Positions 51,943 to 61,615 of a stretch of 64,000 nt of DNA are shown piece after piece. The first letter of the stretch is position 1; every line of letters starts with the position of its first letter. Source of the DNA: Paraburkholderia dioscoreae (GTDB lineage Bacteria; Pseudomonadota; Gammaproteobacteria; Burkholderiales; Burkholderiaceae); NCBI RefSeq assembly GCF_902459535.1, contig NZ_LR699553.1:3782001-3846000 (forward strand). The letters run 5' to 3'. Position numbers and translations under genes: made by a program. Below the pieces are notes generated by a model. It ran no database searches, was not told the DNA's origin, and worked only from the letters and a program-made list of their open reading frames with translations.

Positions 51943-52836
51943 ATGAACGACACGTATCCCAGTCGACGCCATACCGACAAACCGCAGGAAAAACGCTCGC
52001 TCCTCGAGCGTCTGACCGACTTCATCTCGCCCGAGCCCGACTCGCGCGCCGAACTTCTGGAAATCTTGCAGGACGCGCATGAGCGCAACCTGATCGACGC
52101 CGACTCGCTGTCGATGATCGAAGGCGTATTCCAGGTGTCCGAACTCAGCGCGCGCGACATCATGGTGCCGCGCGCGCAAATGGACGCGATCAACATCGCG
52201 GACAATCCCGCCGAATTCATCCCTTACGTGCTGGAAAAAGCGCACTCGCGCTATCCCGTCTACGAGGGCAATCGCGACAACATCATCGGCGTGCTGCTGG
52301 CCAAAGACCTGCTGCGCTACTACGCCGAAGAAGAATTCGACGTGCGCGGCATGCTGCGCCCCGCTGTGTTCATCCCCGAATCGAAGCGTTTGAATGTGCT
52401 GCTGCACGATTTCCGCGTGAATCGCAATCACCTCGCGGTGGTGGTCGACGAATACGGCGGCGTGGCCGGCCTGATTACGATCGAAGACGTGCTGGAACAG
52501 ATCGTCGGCGACATTGAGGACGAATACGATTTCGACGAGGAAAGCGGCAACATCATCGCCTCGCCCGACGGACGCTTCCGCGTGCGCGCGCTGACCGAAA
52601 TCGAACAGTTCAACGAAGCCTTCGGCACCCATTACCCGGACGACGAAGTCGATACGATCGGCGGACTCGTCACGCATCACTTCGGGCGGGTACCGCATCG
52701 TGGTGAAAAAGTCCGCCTCGACGATCTGATCTTCGAGATTCTGCGCGGCGACGCCCGCCAGATTCATATGCTGCTGGTGCGCCGCGATCCGCTCGCCGGC
52801 CAGCGCGAGCGCGAAGCGCAGCACGTGCAGACCTGA
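51943..52836 (+). CDS. corC: CorC/YbeX-family protein (CBS-pair and transporter-associated domain)
   Basis: A 297-residue protein with no membrane span: two CBS domains (about 65-185, DIMVPRAQMDAINIADNPAEFIPYVLEKAHSRYPVYEGNRDNIIGVLLAKDLL and NHLAVVVDEYGGVAGLITIEDVLEQIVGDIEDEYD) and a C-terminal CorC_HlyC domain (about 205-285, GRFRVRALTEIEQFNEAFG). It is linked to magnesium/cobalt efflux and ribosome homeostasis. lnt follows after 81 bp. Confidence 0.94.
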   Translation: MNDTYPSRRHTDKPQEKRSLLERLTDFISPEPDSRAELLEILQDAHERNLIDADSLSMIEGVFQVSELSARDIMVPRAQMDAINIADNPAEFIPYVLEKAHSRYPVYEGNRDNIIGVLLAKDLLRYYAEEEFDVRGMLRPAVFIPESKRLNVLLHDFRVNRNHLAVVVDEYGGVAGLITIEDVLEQIVGDIEDEYDFDEESGNIIASPDGRFRVRALTEIEQFNEAFGTHYPDDEVDTIGGLVTHHFGRVPHRGEKVRLDDLIFEILRGDARQIHMLLVRRDPLAGQREREAQHVQT

Positions 52837-52917
52837 CCCGGTTCCGGCCGGTTCTCTCTTCACTTCTTCAACCCGCTTTTCGACCGCTTTTCAACCCTTC
52901 ACGCCGACCGCGCAACA

Positions 52918-54621
52918 ATGGCCGACCCGATGACTTCCCGCTCGCGCCGCGGCGTGAGCGCCTCTGCCGCCCAGCAAACACGCGGTCGCACGCTGCCCCG
53001 CTGGCACTACCTCGTCGCGCTGGCCGCGGGCGCGGCCAATACGCTTTCGTTCGCACCGACGCCGCACGGCGGCTGGCTCGAACTCGCGATCTTCGCGTTC
53101 TTCTTCGCCTGGCTCACGCGCACTACCGGCTGGAAGAGCGCGGCGCTGACCGGCGGCGCGTTCGGCTTCGGCAATTTCGTGACCGGCGTGTGGTGGCTCT
53201 ACGTGAGCATGCATTTCTACGGCGGCATGGCGGCTCCGCTGGCCGGCGCGGCCGTCGCGCTGTTCTCGCTCTATCTAGCCGTTTATCCCGCGCTGGCGGC
53301 GGCCGTCTGGTCGTTCTGCGCCGGTCACGCGCGCAATGGCGCGGCCGACGACGACACGCCGTTCTCGCCCACATGGCACGGCGCGCTGGCGTTCGCGAGC
53401 GCGTGGGCGATCGGCGAATGGTTGCGCGGCACGGTGTTCACGGGCTTTCCGTGGCTCGCGAGTGGTTACGCTCAAGTGGACGGCCCGTTCGCCGGCTTCG
53501 CGCCGGTGGCGGGCGTGTACGGCGTCGGCTGGATGCTGGCGCTGGTGGCTGCGCTGATCGTGCAGGCGCTGTTGCCGCTGCTGCCTTCGCGCCAACCGGG
53601 CGGAAGCAGCGGCGCCAGCCGCAATGGCGGGAAACCGGGCGTGTCGCGCGTCGTGGTGCCGGGCGCGATCGCGCTGGCGCTGATCGCAGCCGGTCTGCTG
53701 CTGCCGCTCGTCCAATGGACCGTGCCGGCCAATGCGCCGCTGACCGTGCGCCTGCTGCAAGGCAACGTCAAACAGGAAATGAAGTTCGAGGAAGCCGGCA
53801 TGCGCGCCGCGATCGACCAGTATCAGCAGATGATTACCTCGAAGCCGGCCGATCTGATCGTCACGCCGGAAACCGCGATTCCGGTGCTCGCGCAGCAATT
53901 GCCGGCGCCCTTTGCGTCGGCGGTGCGCAACTTCTCGGACACCACGGGCAGCGCGATCCTGTTCGGCGCGATCGGCGGCACGATTACGCCGGAAGGCCAG
54001 GTGATCGACTATACGAACAGCCTGTTCGGCGTCACGCCCGGCACGCGCGACGTGTATCGCTACGACAAGCATCACCTCGTGCCATTCGGCGAATTCGTGC
54101 CGTGGGGATTCCGCTGGTTCGTCAACCTGATGAGCATTCCGCTCGGCGATTTCTTCCGTGGCGCGCCGGTGCAGAAGCCGTTCATCGTCCACAATCAGCC
54201 GGTTGCCGTGGACATTTGCTACGAGGATATTTTCGGCGAAGAGATTGCGCGGACCATTCGCGAAAGCGATACGCCCGCTGGCGTGCTGGTCAATTCGACC
54301 AATCTGGCCTGGTTCGGCGACACGATTGCGCTCGACCAGCATCTGCAGATCGCGCGCATGCGTTCGCTGGAAACCGGCCGCCCGATGCTGCGCGCGACCA
54401 ACACCGGCATGACCGCCGCGATCGATGCCAACGGCAAGGTGCTCGGGCGCCTGACGCCGTACACGGTCGGCTCGCTCGACCTCACGGTGCAGGGCACTTC
54501 CGGCAGCACGCCGTATGTCACGAGCGGCAACAACACCGTGCTGGCGGTTTCATTGTTCCTGCTGGCGTTCGGCTTTGCGTTCGGACCGGGTATCAGGCGG
54601 CGGCAGAACGGCAAGCAATGA
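52918..54621 (+). CDS. lnt: Apolipoprotein N-acyltransferase
   Basis: A 567-residue inner-membrane enzyme that adds the third acyl chain to lipoproteins. The N-terminal half has about six spans, and the periplasmic nitrilase-like domain runs from about 270 (LTVRLLQGNVKQEMKFEE). The catalytic triad lies in VTPETAIP (Glu), DKHHLVPFGEFVP (Lys) and DICYEDIFGEE (Cys). About 25 extra N-terminal residues are basic. It closes the miaB-lnt block and ends ten bases before the convergent GST gene. Confidence 0.97.
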   Translation: MADPMTSRSRRGVSASAAQQTRGRTLPRWHYLVALAAGAANTLSFAPTPHGGWLELAIFAFFFAWLTRTTGWKSAALTGGAFGFGNFVTGVWWLYVSMHFYGGMAAPLAGAAVALFSLYLAVYPALAAAVWSFCAGHARNGAADDDTPFSPTWHGALAFASAWAIGEWLRGTVFTGFPWLASGYAQVDGPFAGFAPVAGVYGVGWMLALVAALIVQALLPLLPSRQPGGSSGASRNGGKPGVSRVVVPGAIALALIAAGLLLPLVQWTVPANAPLTVRLLQGNVKQEMKFEEAGMRAAIDQYQQMITSKPADLIVTPETAIPVLAQQLPAPFASAVRNFSDTTGSAILFGAIGGTITPEGQVIDYTNSLFGVTPGTRDVYRYDKHHLVPFGEFVPWGFRWFVNLMSIPLGDFFRGAPVQKPFIVHNQPVAVDICYEDIFGEEIARTIRESDTPAGVLVNSTNLAWFGDTIALDQHLQIARMRSLETGRPMLRATNTGMTAAIDANGKVLGRLTPYTVGSLDLTVQGTSGSTPYVTSGNNTVLAVSLFLLAFGFAFGPGIRRRQNGKQ

Positions 54622-54630
54622 GGCGCCGGC

Positions 54631-55242
54631 TCAGTTGACGGGCACCGTGTCGATGAACGACTGGCGCAGCGAGAGCTTCTGGAAGTGTTTGTCCAGATTC
54701 GGATGCGGTTCGCGCCAGTTCAATTCGGGCATGCGGAAATCCAGATAGCCCAACGCGCAGCCCACCGCGATGTCGGCGAGCGTGTAGTGATTGCCCGCAC
54801 ACCACATCTTGCCGCCTAATCCCTGCCCCATCGCGATCAAAGCTTCATCGATCTTGCGCTGCTGGCGCGCGACCCACGCTTCCACGCGCTGCTCGGGCGC
54901 GCGCTGCGTGCCTTCGAGACGGATCAGCACCGCCGCTTCCAGCACGCCGTCGGCGAGCGCTTCCCAGCAGCGCACCTCGACACGCTCGCGCCCCGACTGG
55001 GGAATCAGCTTGCCGACCGGCGACAGCGTATCCACGTATTCGCAGATGACCCGCGAGTCGAACACCGCTTCGCCGTCTTCCATCACGAGGCACGGCACTT
55101 TGCCAAGCGGATTGAAAGTGTGAATTCTGGTGTCCGGCGCCCAGACATTCTCGGGCACCAGTTCGTAGTCGATTTTCTTGTCGGCCAGCACGATCCGCGC
55201 TTTACGTACGAAGGGGCTGCCGAGCGAACCGATGAGTTTCAT
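54631..55242 (-). CDS. Glutathione S-transferase
   Basis: A 203-residue protein: thioredoxin-fold domain (1-80) beginning MKLIGSLGSPFVRKARIVLADKKIDYELV, with the Ser of GSPF as a plausible catalytic residue, and an all-helical domain (about 90-200, DGVLEAAVLIRLE, HYTLADIAVGCALGYLDFRMP). It resembles the YibF/bacterial GST group. Three closely spaced ATG codons (55242, 55245, 55251) are possible starts; the most family-like N-terminus was taken. Confidence 0.92.
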   Translation of the reverse strand: MKLIGSLGSPFVRKARIVLADKKIDYELVPENVWAPDTRIHTFNPLGKVPCLVMEDGEAVFDSRVICEYVDTLSPVGKLIPQSGRERVEVRCWEALADGVLEAAVLIRLEGTQRAPEQRVEAWVARQQRKIDEALIAMGQGLGGKMWCAGNHYTLADIAVGCALGYLDFRMPELNWREPHPNLDKHFQKLSLRQSFIDTVPVN

Positions 55243-55448
55243 CATTACCATCTGCCTTTTCCTGAATCCGGCGAAAGTATAAGTGGTTGGCGGCTTAAGC
55301 GAGCGTTCACGCGCGTCATGGCGACGCTTCGCGAGCCGCATGCAGACTCGCTGTGGACGGATTGCAACAGCGCCGTGCGCGCCTTCGCCTCCACTTGCGC
55401 CAGTATCCCGCGCAAAATAACTCCGCGCATGGGCGCTACAATCGCACG

Positions 55449-56855
55449 ATGAACCAGCCGACCGAACCCACCATCGCCATCGACGTCTACCGCACGCGCC
55501 GTGAGCGCATACTCGCCGCGCTCCGGGCGGCGGGCGGCGGCGTCGCCATTGTCCCCACCGCGCCGGAGGCGTTGCGTAACCGGGACGCCGATTATCCCTA
55601 TCGGCACGACAGCTATTTCTACTACCTGACCGGCTTCACCGAACCCGAGGCGTTGCTGGTGCTCGACGCCAGCGCCGCGCCCGGCGAGCCGGCTTCGGTG
55701 CTGTTCTGCCGCGAGAAGAATGTCGAGCGCGAAACGTGGGAAGGTTTCCGCTTCGGCCCGGACGGCGCGCGCGCGGCTTTCGGTTTCGACGCGGCTTTCG
55801 CCATCGGCGAAATCGATACGCAACTGCCGCGTCTGCTTGCCGACAAGCCGTCGTTGCACTACGCGCTCGGCACCTCGCCGCAACTGGACGAACGGGTGCG
55901 CGGCTGGCTCGACGCGGTGCGGGCTCAAGCCCGCGGCGGTGTCGCCGCACCGGCCGCCGCGCACGATCTGATTCCGTTGCTCGACGACATGCGGCTCATC
56001 AAGGACGACCACGAACTCGCCATCATGCGCCGGGCCGGGCAGATTTCCGCCGAGGCGCATCGTCGCGCGATGGCAGCGTGCCGTCCCGGCGTGCACGAGT
56101 ACGAACTCGAAGCCGAACTGCTCTACACGTTCCGCAAGTTCGGCGCACAGGCGCCGGCTTACACGTCGATCGTCGCGGCCGGCGCGAATGCCTGCGTGCT
56201 GCACTACCCGGCGGGCAATGCGATGGCTCGGGACGGCGACCTGATCCTGATCGACGCGGCCTGCGAGCTCGACGGCTACGCGTCCGACATCACCCGCACC
56301 TTCCCCGCGAGCGGCCGCTTCACGCCGGCGCAGCGCGAGCTGTACGACATCGTGCTGGCCGCGCAGCAAGCCGCCATCGACGCGACCCGGGCCGGCGCCA
56401 CCTTCGACGACCCGCACCAGGCCGCCGTGCGTGTGCTGTCGCAGGGCCTGCTCGACACCGGCATCATCGAGCGAGCGAAGTTTGCCTCGGTCGACGACGT
56501 GATCGCCGAGCGCGCCTACGTGCCCTTCTATATGCACCGCACCGGCCACTGGCTCGGCATGGACGTGCACGACGTGGGCGACTACCGCGAACGCGGCGCG
56601 GCGCGCGACGAAGCGGGCGCGCTGCCGTGGCGCACGCTGCAGGCCTCGATGACGCTGACCATCGAGCCCGGCCTGTATATCCGGCCGACCGAAGGCGTGC
56701 CCGAGTGCTACTGGAACATCGGCATCCGCATCGAGGACGACGCCATCGTCACGCCGGACGGCTGTGAGCTGATCACGCGCGGCGTGCCCGTTGCCGCCGA
56801 CGAGATCGAGGCGCTGATGCTGGAAGCCCGCGCGGCCCAGGAAGCCGTGAAGTAA
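55449..56855 (+). CDS. pepP: Xaa-Pro aminopeptidase (aminopeptidase P)
   Basis: A 468-residue metalloprotease removing N-terminal residues before proline. The N-terminal creatinase-like domain has NRDADYPYRHDSYFYYLTGFTEPEALLVLD. The catalytic pita-bread domain (from about 175) has the dimetal ligands in LILIDAACELDGYASDITRTFP, MHRTGHWLGMDVHDVG, TIEPGLYI and NIGIRIEDDAIVT. ATG 55449 is preferred; the longer frame from 55353 is not conserved. A repeat array starts in its stop codon region. Confidence 0.96.
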   Translation: MNQPTEPTIAIDVYRTRRERILAALRAAGGGVAIVPTAPEALRNRDADYPYRHDSYFYYLTGFTEPEALLVLDASAAPGEPASVLFCREKNVERETWEGFRFGPDGARAAFGFDAAFAIGEIDTQLPRLLADKPSLHYALGTSPQLDERVRGWLDAVRAQARGGVAAPAAAHDLIPLLDDMRLIKDDHELAIMRRAGQISAEAHRRAMAACRPGVHEYELEAELLYTFRKFGAQAPAYTSIVAAGANACVLHYPAGNAMARDGDLILIDAACELDGYASDITRTFPASGRFTPAQRELYDIVLAAQQAAIDATRAGATFDDPHQAAVRVLSQGLLDTGIIERAKFASVDDVIAERAYVPFYMHRTGHWLGMDVHDVGDYRERGAARDEAGALPWRTLQASMTLTIEPGLYIRPTEGVPECYWNIGIRIEDDAIVTPDGCELITRGVPVAADEIEALMLEARAAQEAVK

Positions 56856-56914
56856 CTCGGGGAAGTAACTCAGGAAATGACCCAGGGAAGTAACTCGCAA
56901 GGAAGTAATCCGCA
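56848..56914. repeat. 12-16 bp tandem array across the pepP stop and ubiH leader
   Basis: Five imperfect units of the form GGAAGTAACTC run from 56848 to the base before the ubiH ATG; the first contains the pepP stop codon. Each unit offers a Shine-Dalgarno-like GGA(A)G; the last, AAGGA, is placed near ubiH. Confidence 0.85.
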
Positions 56915-58294
56915 ATGAACGACGTTTCCCAGTCGACGGTGATTCTGAAGCCCGGCGCGGGCGGCCACCCATTCGATTTCGACGTGACGATCGTCGGCGC
57001 CGGTCCGGTCGGGCTGGCGCTGGCCGGCTGGCTCGCGCGCCGCAGCGCGACGCGGGCACTGAAGATCGCGCTCATCGACGCGCGCGAGCCGGAAGATTCG
57101 ATCGCCGATCCGCGCGCCATCACCGTATCTCACGGCAGCCGGATGATCCTGGAGCCGCTGCGCTGGCCCGCCGACGCCACCGCGATCCGGCGCATTCACG
57201 TCTCGCAGCGCGGCCACTTCGGCCGCACGCTGATCGACCACAGCGAACACGGTTTGCCGGCGCTCGGCTACGTGCTGCGGTACGGCTCGATCGTCCACGG
57301 TCTCGCCGAGGCGGTGCACGCCACCCCGGTGCACTGGTTCCGCTCCACCTCGGCCGGGGCGCCGACGCAGGAACTCGACGGCGTCACGCTGCCGATCGAA
57401 ACCGCGGGCGTCACGCGGCAGTTGCGTACGCGCATTCTGGTGAATGCCGAAGGCGGCCTGTTCGGCGACCAGAAGTCAGGTCGAGGCGTGGCCAAAGGCG
57501 CCAGCGCGAAGGTGGACCAGCAGTCCGACCACCACGCGGACGCCGAAACTCCCGACAATCGGGCCGCCGGCATCGAGACGAAAGACGCCGGTCAACAAAC
57601 TGGCCGGGACGGCGCCGCCGCGCGGCACGCTGGCCGAACCGCCGTCGAACCCGGCTCGCGCGACTACGGCCAGACCGCGCTCGTCGGCACCGTGACCGTG
57701 TCCTCACCACAACCGCACGTCGCGTGGGAGCGCTTCACGTCGCAAGGTCCGATCGCGTTGCTGCCGACGGGCGGCGTGCGCGGCGCCGACTACGCGCTGG
57801 TCTGGTGCTGCGCGCCCGAGGAAGCCGCGCGCCGCGCGCAACTCTCCGACGAAGCCTTCCTGCATGAACTCGGCGCCGCATTCGGCGACCGCATGGGCCG
57901 CTTCACGCACATCAAGGGGCGCGCGTCGTTCCCGTTAGGGCTGAACGCTGTGGAAACGCTCGTCGACGGGCATATCGTCGCGATCGGCAATGCGGCGCAG
58001 ACGCTGCACCCGGTGGCGGGTCAAGGGCTGAATCTCGGTCTGCGCGACGCGCACTCGCTTGCCGACGCCCTCTCGACGGAAGGCCCGACGCCGCTCGCGC
58101 TGGCCACCTTCGCGCAACGCCGCGCACTCGACCGGCGCATGACGATCGGCGCCACCGACACGCTCGCGCGCCTCTTCACCGTCGACTTCGCGCCGCTCGC
58201 GATCATGCGCGGCCTCGCCCTCACCGCGCTCGAATTCCTGCCGCCGGTGAAAACCGCGCTGGCACGGCAAATGATGTTCGGACAGCGGCGCTAG
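56915..58294 (+). CDS. ubiH: UbiH-type FAD-dependent hydroxylase of ubiquinone synthesis
   Basis: A 459-residue flavoprotein. N-terminal FAD motif FDVTIVGAGPVGLALAGWLARR, central segment QTALVGTVTVSSPQPHVAWERFTSQGPIALLPTG, and the second FAD motif GHIVAIGNAAQTLHPVAGQGLNLGLRDAHSLADAL match UbiH/Coq6 hydroxylases. A hydrophilic insert of about 60 residues (about 186-248, rich in Asp, Gly, Ala, Arg) breaks the usual fold between these. Ubiquinone hydroxylation is inferred from family. It follows pepP, as in other proteobacteria where ubiH lies next to pepP. Confidence 0.9.
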   Translation: MNDVSQSTVILKPGAGGHPFDFDVTIVGAGPVGLALAGWLARRSATRALKIALIDAREPEDSIADPRAITVSHGSRMILEPLRWPADATAIRRIHVSQRGHFGRTLIDHSEHGLPALGYVLRYGSIVHGLAEAVHATPVHWFRSTSAGAPTQELDGVTLPIETAGVTRQLRTRILVNAEGGLFGDQKSGRGVAKGASAKVDQQSDHHADAETPDNRAAGIETKDAGQQTGRDGAAARHAGRTAVEPGSRDYGQTALVGTVTVSSPQPHVAWERFTSQGPIALLPTGGVRGADYALVWCCAPEEAARRAQLSDEAFLHELGAAFGDRMGRFTHIKGRASFPLGLNAVETLVDGHIVAIGNAAQTLHPVAGQGLNLGLRDAHSLADALSTEGPTPLALATFAQRRALDRRMTIGATDTLARLFTVDFAPLAIMRGLALTALEFLPPVKTALARQMMFGQRR

Positions 58295-58531
58295 GCACGT
58301 CACCCGCTCGCGCCGCACGGCCTTTTTGCTTCACGCGCAAGGTGCCGCGCGGGCGGTGCCGGTTCTATGAACCGGCGCACTTTCATAGAAGATTTAATGG
58401 GTTACGAGAGACACATGTCGGGTGTCGGCTATCTGTTAACGCTAAAATAGCGGTTTTCCCTCGCATTTCGCGAACGCTCCGATTGACAGAAACTGGGCAA
58501 TCGGTCGCGCGCGTTCACCGCGTCTCACGTT

Positions 58532-59590
58532 ATGCCCACTCTCGGCTCCCACAATCTGCGTAATAACCTGTTCGTCGCGCCCATGGCCGGCGTGACCGAC
58601 CGGCCGTTCCGGCAGCTCTGCAAACGGCTGGGCGCAGGCTACGCGGTGTCGGAAATGGTCGCCTCGAACGCGCAGTTGTGGAAAAGCGAGAAGACCATGC
58701 GCCGCGCCAATCACGCGGGCGAGGTCGAACCGATCGCCGTGCAGATCGCCGGCGCCGATCCGGCCATGATGGCCGAAGCGGCCCGCTACAACGTGGCGAA
58801 CGGCGCGCAGATCATCGACATCAACATGGGCTGCCCGGCCAAGAAGGTGTGCAACGTGGCGGCCGGTTCGGCCCTGTTGCAGAACGAGCCGCTGGTGCAG
58901 CGCATCGTCGAGGCGGTGGTCGGCGCGGTGGGCGTCGGGCCCGACGCGGTGCCCGTCACGCTCAAGATCCGCACCGGCTGGAATCGCGAGAACCGGAACG
59001 CGCTGAGCGTCGCGCGTCTGGCCGAATCGGCCGGTATTTCGATGCTGACCGTGCATGGCCGCACGCGCGCCGACCTGTATCACGGCGAGGCCGAATACGA
59101 CACCATCGCCGCAGTGAAAGCGGCCGTGCGCATTCCGGTGGTCGCCAACGGCGACATTACGTCGCCGCAAAAAGCACGCGAGGTGTTGGCCGCCACCGGT
59201 GCCGACGCGATCATGATTGGCCGCGCCGCGCAAGGGCGCCCGTGGCTGTTCCGCGAGATCGGCCATTTCCTGCAAACGGGTGAGTTGCTGCCGCCGCCGC
59301 GCATCGACGAAATCCAGCAGGTGATGAACGAGCATCTCGAAGACCACTATGCCTTCTACGGCGAATTTACGGGCGTGCGCACTGCGCGCAAGCACATCGG
59401 CTGGTACACTCGCGGCCTTTCTGGCGCCAACGTGTTCCGGCATCGCATGAATACGCTGGACACCACACGCGAACAACTCCTCGCCGTCAACGAGTTCTTC
59501 GACGCACAAAAGGCGATCTCCGACCGCCTCGTCTACGTCGACGAAACGCTCAGCACGGACGAGGACCCAACCGACCGACTAGCAGCATGA
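58532..59590 (+). CDS. dusB: tRNA-dihydrouridine synthase B
   Basis: A 352-residue TIM-barrel FMN enzyme reducing uridine in the tRNA D-loop. NNLFVAPMAGVTDRPFRQLCKRLGAGYAVSEMVASN, the catalytic Cys in DINMGCPAKKVCN, the FMN-binding NGDITSPQKAREVLAATGADAIMIGRAAQGRPWLFREI, and a C-terminal helical domain (ARKHIGWYTRGL) are clear. It overlaps fis by four bases, the same pairing known from E. coli. Confidence 0.97.
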   Translation: MPTLGSHNLRNNLFVAPMAGVTDRPFRQLCKRLGAGYAVSEMVASNAQLWKSEKTMRRANHAGEVEPIAVQIAGADPAMMAEAARYNVANGAQIIDINMGCPAKKVCNVAAGSALLQNEPLVQRIVEAVVGAVGVGPDAVPVTLKIRTGWNRENRNALSVARLAESAGISMLTVHGRTRADLYHGEAEYDTIAAVKAAVRIPVVANGDITSPQKAREVLAATGADAIMIGRAAQGRPWLFREIGHFLQTGELLPPPRIDEIQQVMNEHLEDHYAFYGEFTGVRTARKHIGWYTRGLSGANVFRHRMNTLDTTREQLLAVNEFFDAQKAISDRLVYVDETLSTDEDPTDRLAA

Positions 59591-59820
59591 GCAAGAACAA
59601 TATCGAACAATCTGTCCGCGACAGCCTGGGCATGTATTTCCAGGATCTCGACGGCTCCAATCCGCACGACGTCTACGACATGGTGATTTCGTGCGTGGAA
59701 AAACCTCTGCTCGAAGTGGTGCTCGAGCAGGCCGGCGGCAATCAGTCGCTGGCCGCCGAGTATCTCGGCATCAACCGCAATACGCTGCGCAAGAAGCTGC
59801 AACAGCACGGTTTGTTGTAG
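59587..59820 (+). CDS. fis: DNA-binding protein Fis
   Basis: A 77-residue nucleoid protein of the short beta-proteobacterial type. VRDSLGMYFQDLDGSNPHDVYDMVISCVEKPLLEVVLEQAGGNQSLAAEYLGINRNTLRKKLQQHGL contains the dimerisation helices and the C-terminal helix-turn-helix. It is translationally coupled to dusB through a four-base overlap. Confidence 0.97.
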   Translation: MSKNNIEQSVRDSLGMYFQDLDGSNPHDVYDMVISCVEKPLLEVVLEQAGGNQSLAAEYLGINRNTLRKKLQQHGLL

Positions 59821-59867
59821 TTTTTCCGGCGCCCTGCCACGTTTCCCTTCGGCTTTTCGTCTTCATC

Positions 59868-61433
59868 ATGATCAAGCAAGCGCTCATCTCCGTTTCCGAC
59901 AAGTCCGGCATCGTCGACTTCGCCAAATCGCTGTCGGACCTCGGCGTCAGGATCCTGTCGACCGGCGGCACCGCGAAACTGCTCGCGGACGCGGGCCTCT
60001 CCGTCACCGAGGTCGCCGACTACACCGGCTTCCCGGAAATGCTGGACGGGCGCGTGAAAACGCTGCATCCGAAGGTGCACGGCGGCATTCTGGCGCGCCG
60101 CGACCTGCCGGAACACATGGCGGCGCTTGAAAAGCACGACATTCCGACCATCGACCTGCTGGTCGTGAATCTGTATCCGTTCGTGCAGACCGTGTCGAAA
60201 GAGGAATGCTCGCTGGAAGACGCGATCGAGAACATCGACATTGGCGGCCCGACCATGCTGCGCTCGGCCGCGAAGAACCATCGCGACGTGACGGTGGTGG
60301 TCGATCCGGCCGATTACGCGGTCGTACTCGACGAAATGCGCGCGAACAGCAACGCCGTGTCGTACAAGACGAACTTCCGCCTTGCCACCAAGGTGTTCGC
60401 GCACACCGCGCAGTACGACGGCGCGATCACGAACTACCTGACGAGCCTGACCGACCAGTTGCAACATTCGTCGCGCAACGCTTACCCGGCCACGTTCAAC
60501 CTGGCGTTCAACAAGGTGCAGGATCTGCGCTACGGCGAAAACCCGCATCAGAGCGCGGCGTTCTACCGCGACCTGTCGGTGCCGGCCGGCGCACTCGCCA
60601 ACTACAACCAGTTGCAAGGCAAGGAACTGTCGTACAACAACATCGCGGATTCCGATGCAGCGTGGGAATGCGTGAAGACTTTCGACGTGCCGGCGTGCGT
60701 GATCGTCAAGCACGCGAATCCGTGCGGCGTGGCAGTCGGCGCGGACGCCAACGAGGCCTATGCGAAGGCGTTCCAGACCGATCCGACCTCGGCGTTCGGC
60801 GGCATCATCGCCTTTAACCGCGAAGTGGATGAGGCGGCTGCGCAAGCCGTGGCCAGGCAGTTCGTCGAAGTGCTGATCGCGCCGTCGTTCAGCGCCGCAG
60901 CGCGCCAGGTGTTCGCGGCGAAGCAGAACGTGCGTCTGCTCGAAATCGCGCTGGGCAACGGGCATAACGCGTTCGATCTGAAGCGCGTGGGCGGCGGCCT
61001 GCTGGTCCAATCGCTCGACTCGAAGAACGTGCAGCCGCGCGAATTGCGCGTGGTCACGAAGCGTCACCCCACGCCGAAGGAAATGGACGATCTGCTGTTT
61101 GCGTGGCGCGTGGCGAAGTACGTGAAGTCGAACGCTATCGTGTTCTGCGGCAATGGCATGACGCTCGGCGTCGGCGCCGGCCAGATGAGCCGCGTGGACT
61201 CGGCGCGTATCGCCAGCATCAAGGCGCAAAACGCCGGTCTGACGCTGGCCGGTTCGGCCGTGGCGTCGGACGCGTTCTTCCCGTTCCGCGACGGCCTCGA
61301 CGTGGTGGTGGCGGCAGGCGCGACCTGCGTGATCCAACCGGGCGGCTCGATGCGCGATGACGAAGTGGTCAGCGCGGCGGACGAGCACAATATTGCGATG
61401 GTGCTGACGGGCGTGCGTCACTTCCGGCATTGA
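59868..61433 (+). CDS. purH: Bifunctional AICAR formyltransferase / IMP cyclohydrolase
   Basis: A 521-residue enzyme for the last two steps of IMP synthesis. The N-terminal cyclohydrolase (about 1-195) starts MIKQALISVSDKSGIVDFAKSLSDLGVRILSTGGTAKLL; the formyltransferase (about 200-521) has the catalytic KHANPCGVAVG motif and ends RHFRH. ATG 59868 is the family start. It follows fis by 47 bp and is closed by a terminator. Confidence 0.98.
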   Translation: MIKQALISVSDKSGIVDFAKSLSDLGVRILSTGGTAKLLADAGLSVTEVADYTGFPEMLDGRVKTLHPKVHGGILARRDLPEHMAALEKHDIPTIDLLVVNLYPFVQTVSKEECSLEDAIENIDIGGPTMLRSAAKNHRDVTVVVDPADYAVVLDEMRANSNAVSYKTNFRLATKVFAHTAQYDGAITNYLTSLTDQLQHSSRNAYPATFNLAFNKVQDLRYGENPHQSAAFYRDLSVPAGALANYNQLQGKELSYNNIADSDAAWECVKTFDVPACVIVKHANPCGVAVGADANEAYAKAFQTDPTSAFGGIIAFNREVDEAAAQAVARQFVEVLIAPSFSAAARQVFAAKQNVRLLEIALGNGHNAFDLKRVGGGLLVQSLDSKNVQPRELRVVTKRHPTPKEMDDLLFAWRVAKYVKSNAIVFCGNGMTLGVGAGQMSRVDSARIASIKAQNAGLTLAGSAVASDAFFPFRDGLDVVVAAGATCVIQPGGSMRDDEVVSAADEHNIAMVLTGVRHFRH

Positions 61434-61499
61434 TTCGGGTTGAATGGCGGTGCGTGTTTCTTGATGAGACTGCGCCGCTGGATGAGATCTGAGCTTTAG

Positions 61500-61541
61500 A
61501 AAAACGGCCTGGCGGGTTTTCCGCCGGGCCGTTTTCTTTGG
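61500..61541 (+). terminator. Terminator after purH
   Basis: AAAACGGCCTGGCGG and CCGCCGGGCCGTTTT form a long stem around a short T-rich loop, followed by TTTTC. It lies about 65 bp after the purH stop and also faces the convergent small gene. Confidence 0.88.
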
Positions 61542-61615
61542 TGCGGCGCTTGGCCTTGCTTGTACCGTGCTCGCGCCACGCTCGTGCCGCATGTGCCCCA
61601 CCCCTCACGCACCGC

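Noticed and set aside
59742..61601. 619-codon minus-strand open frame over purH
   Set aside because: Fully antisense to purH with His/Arg/Gln-rich composition and no motif.
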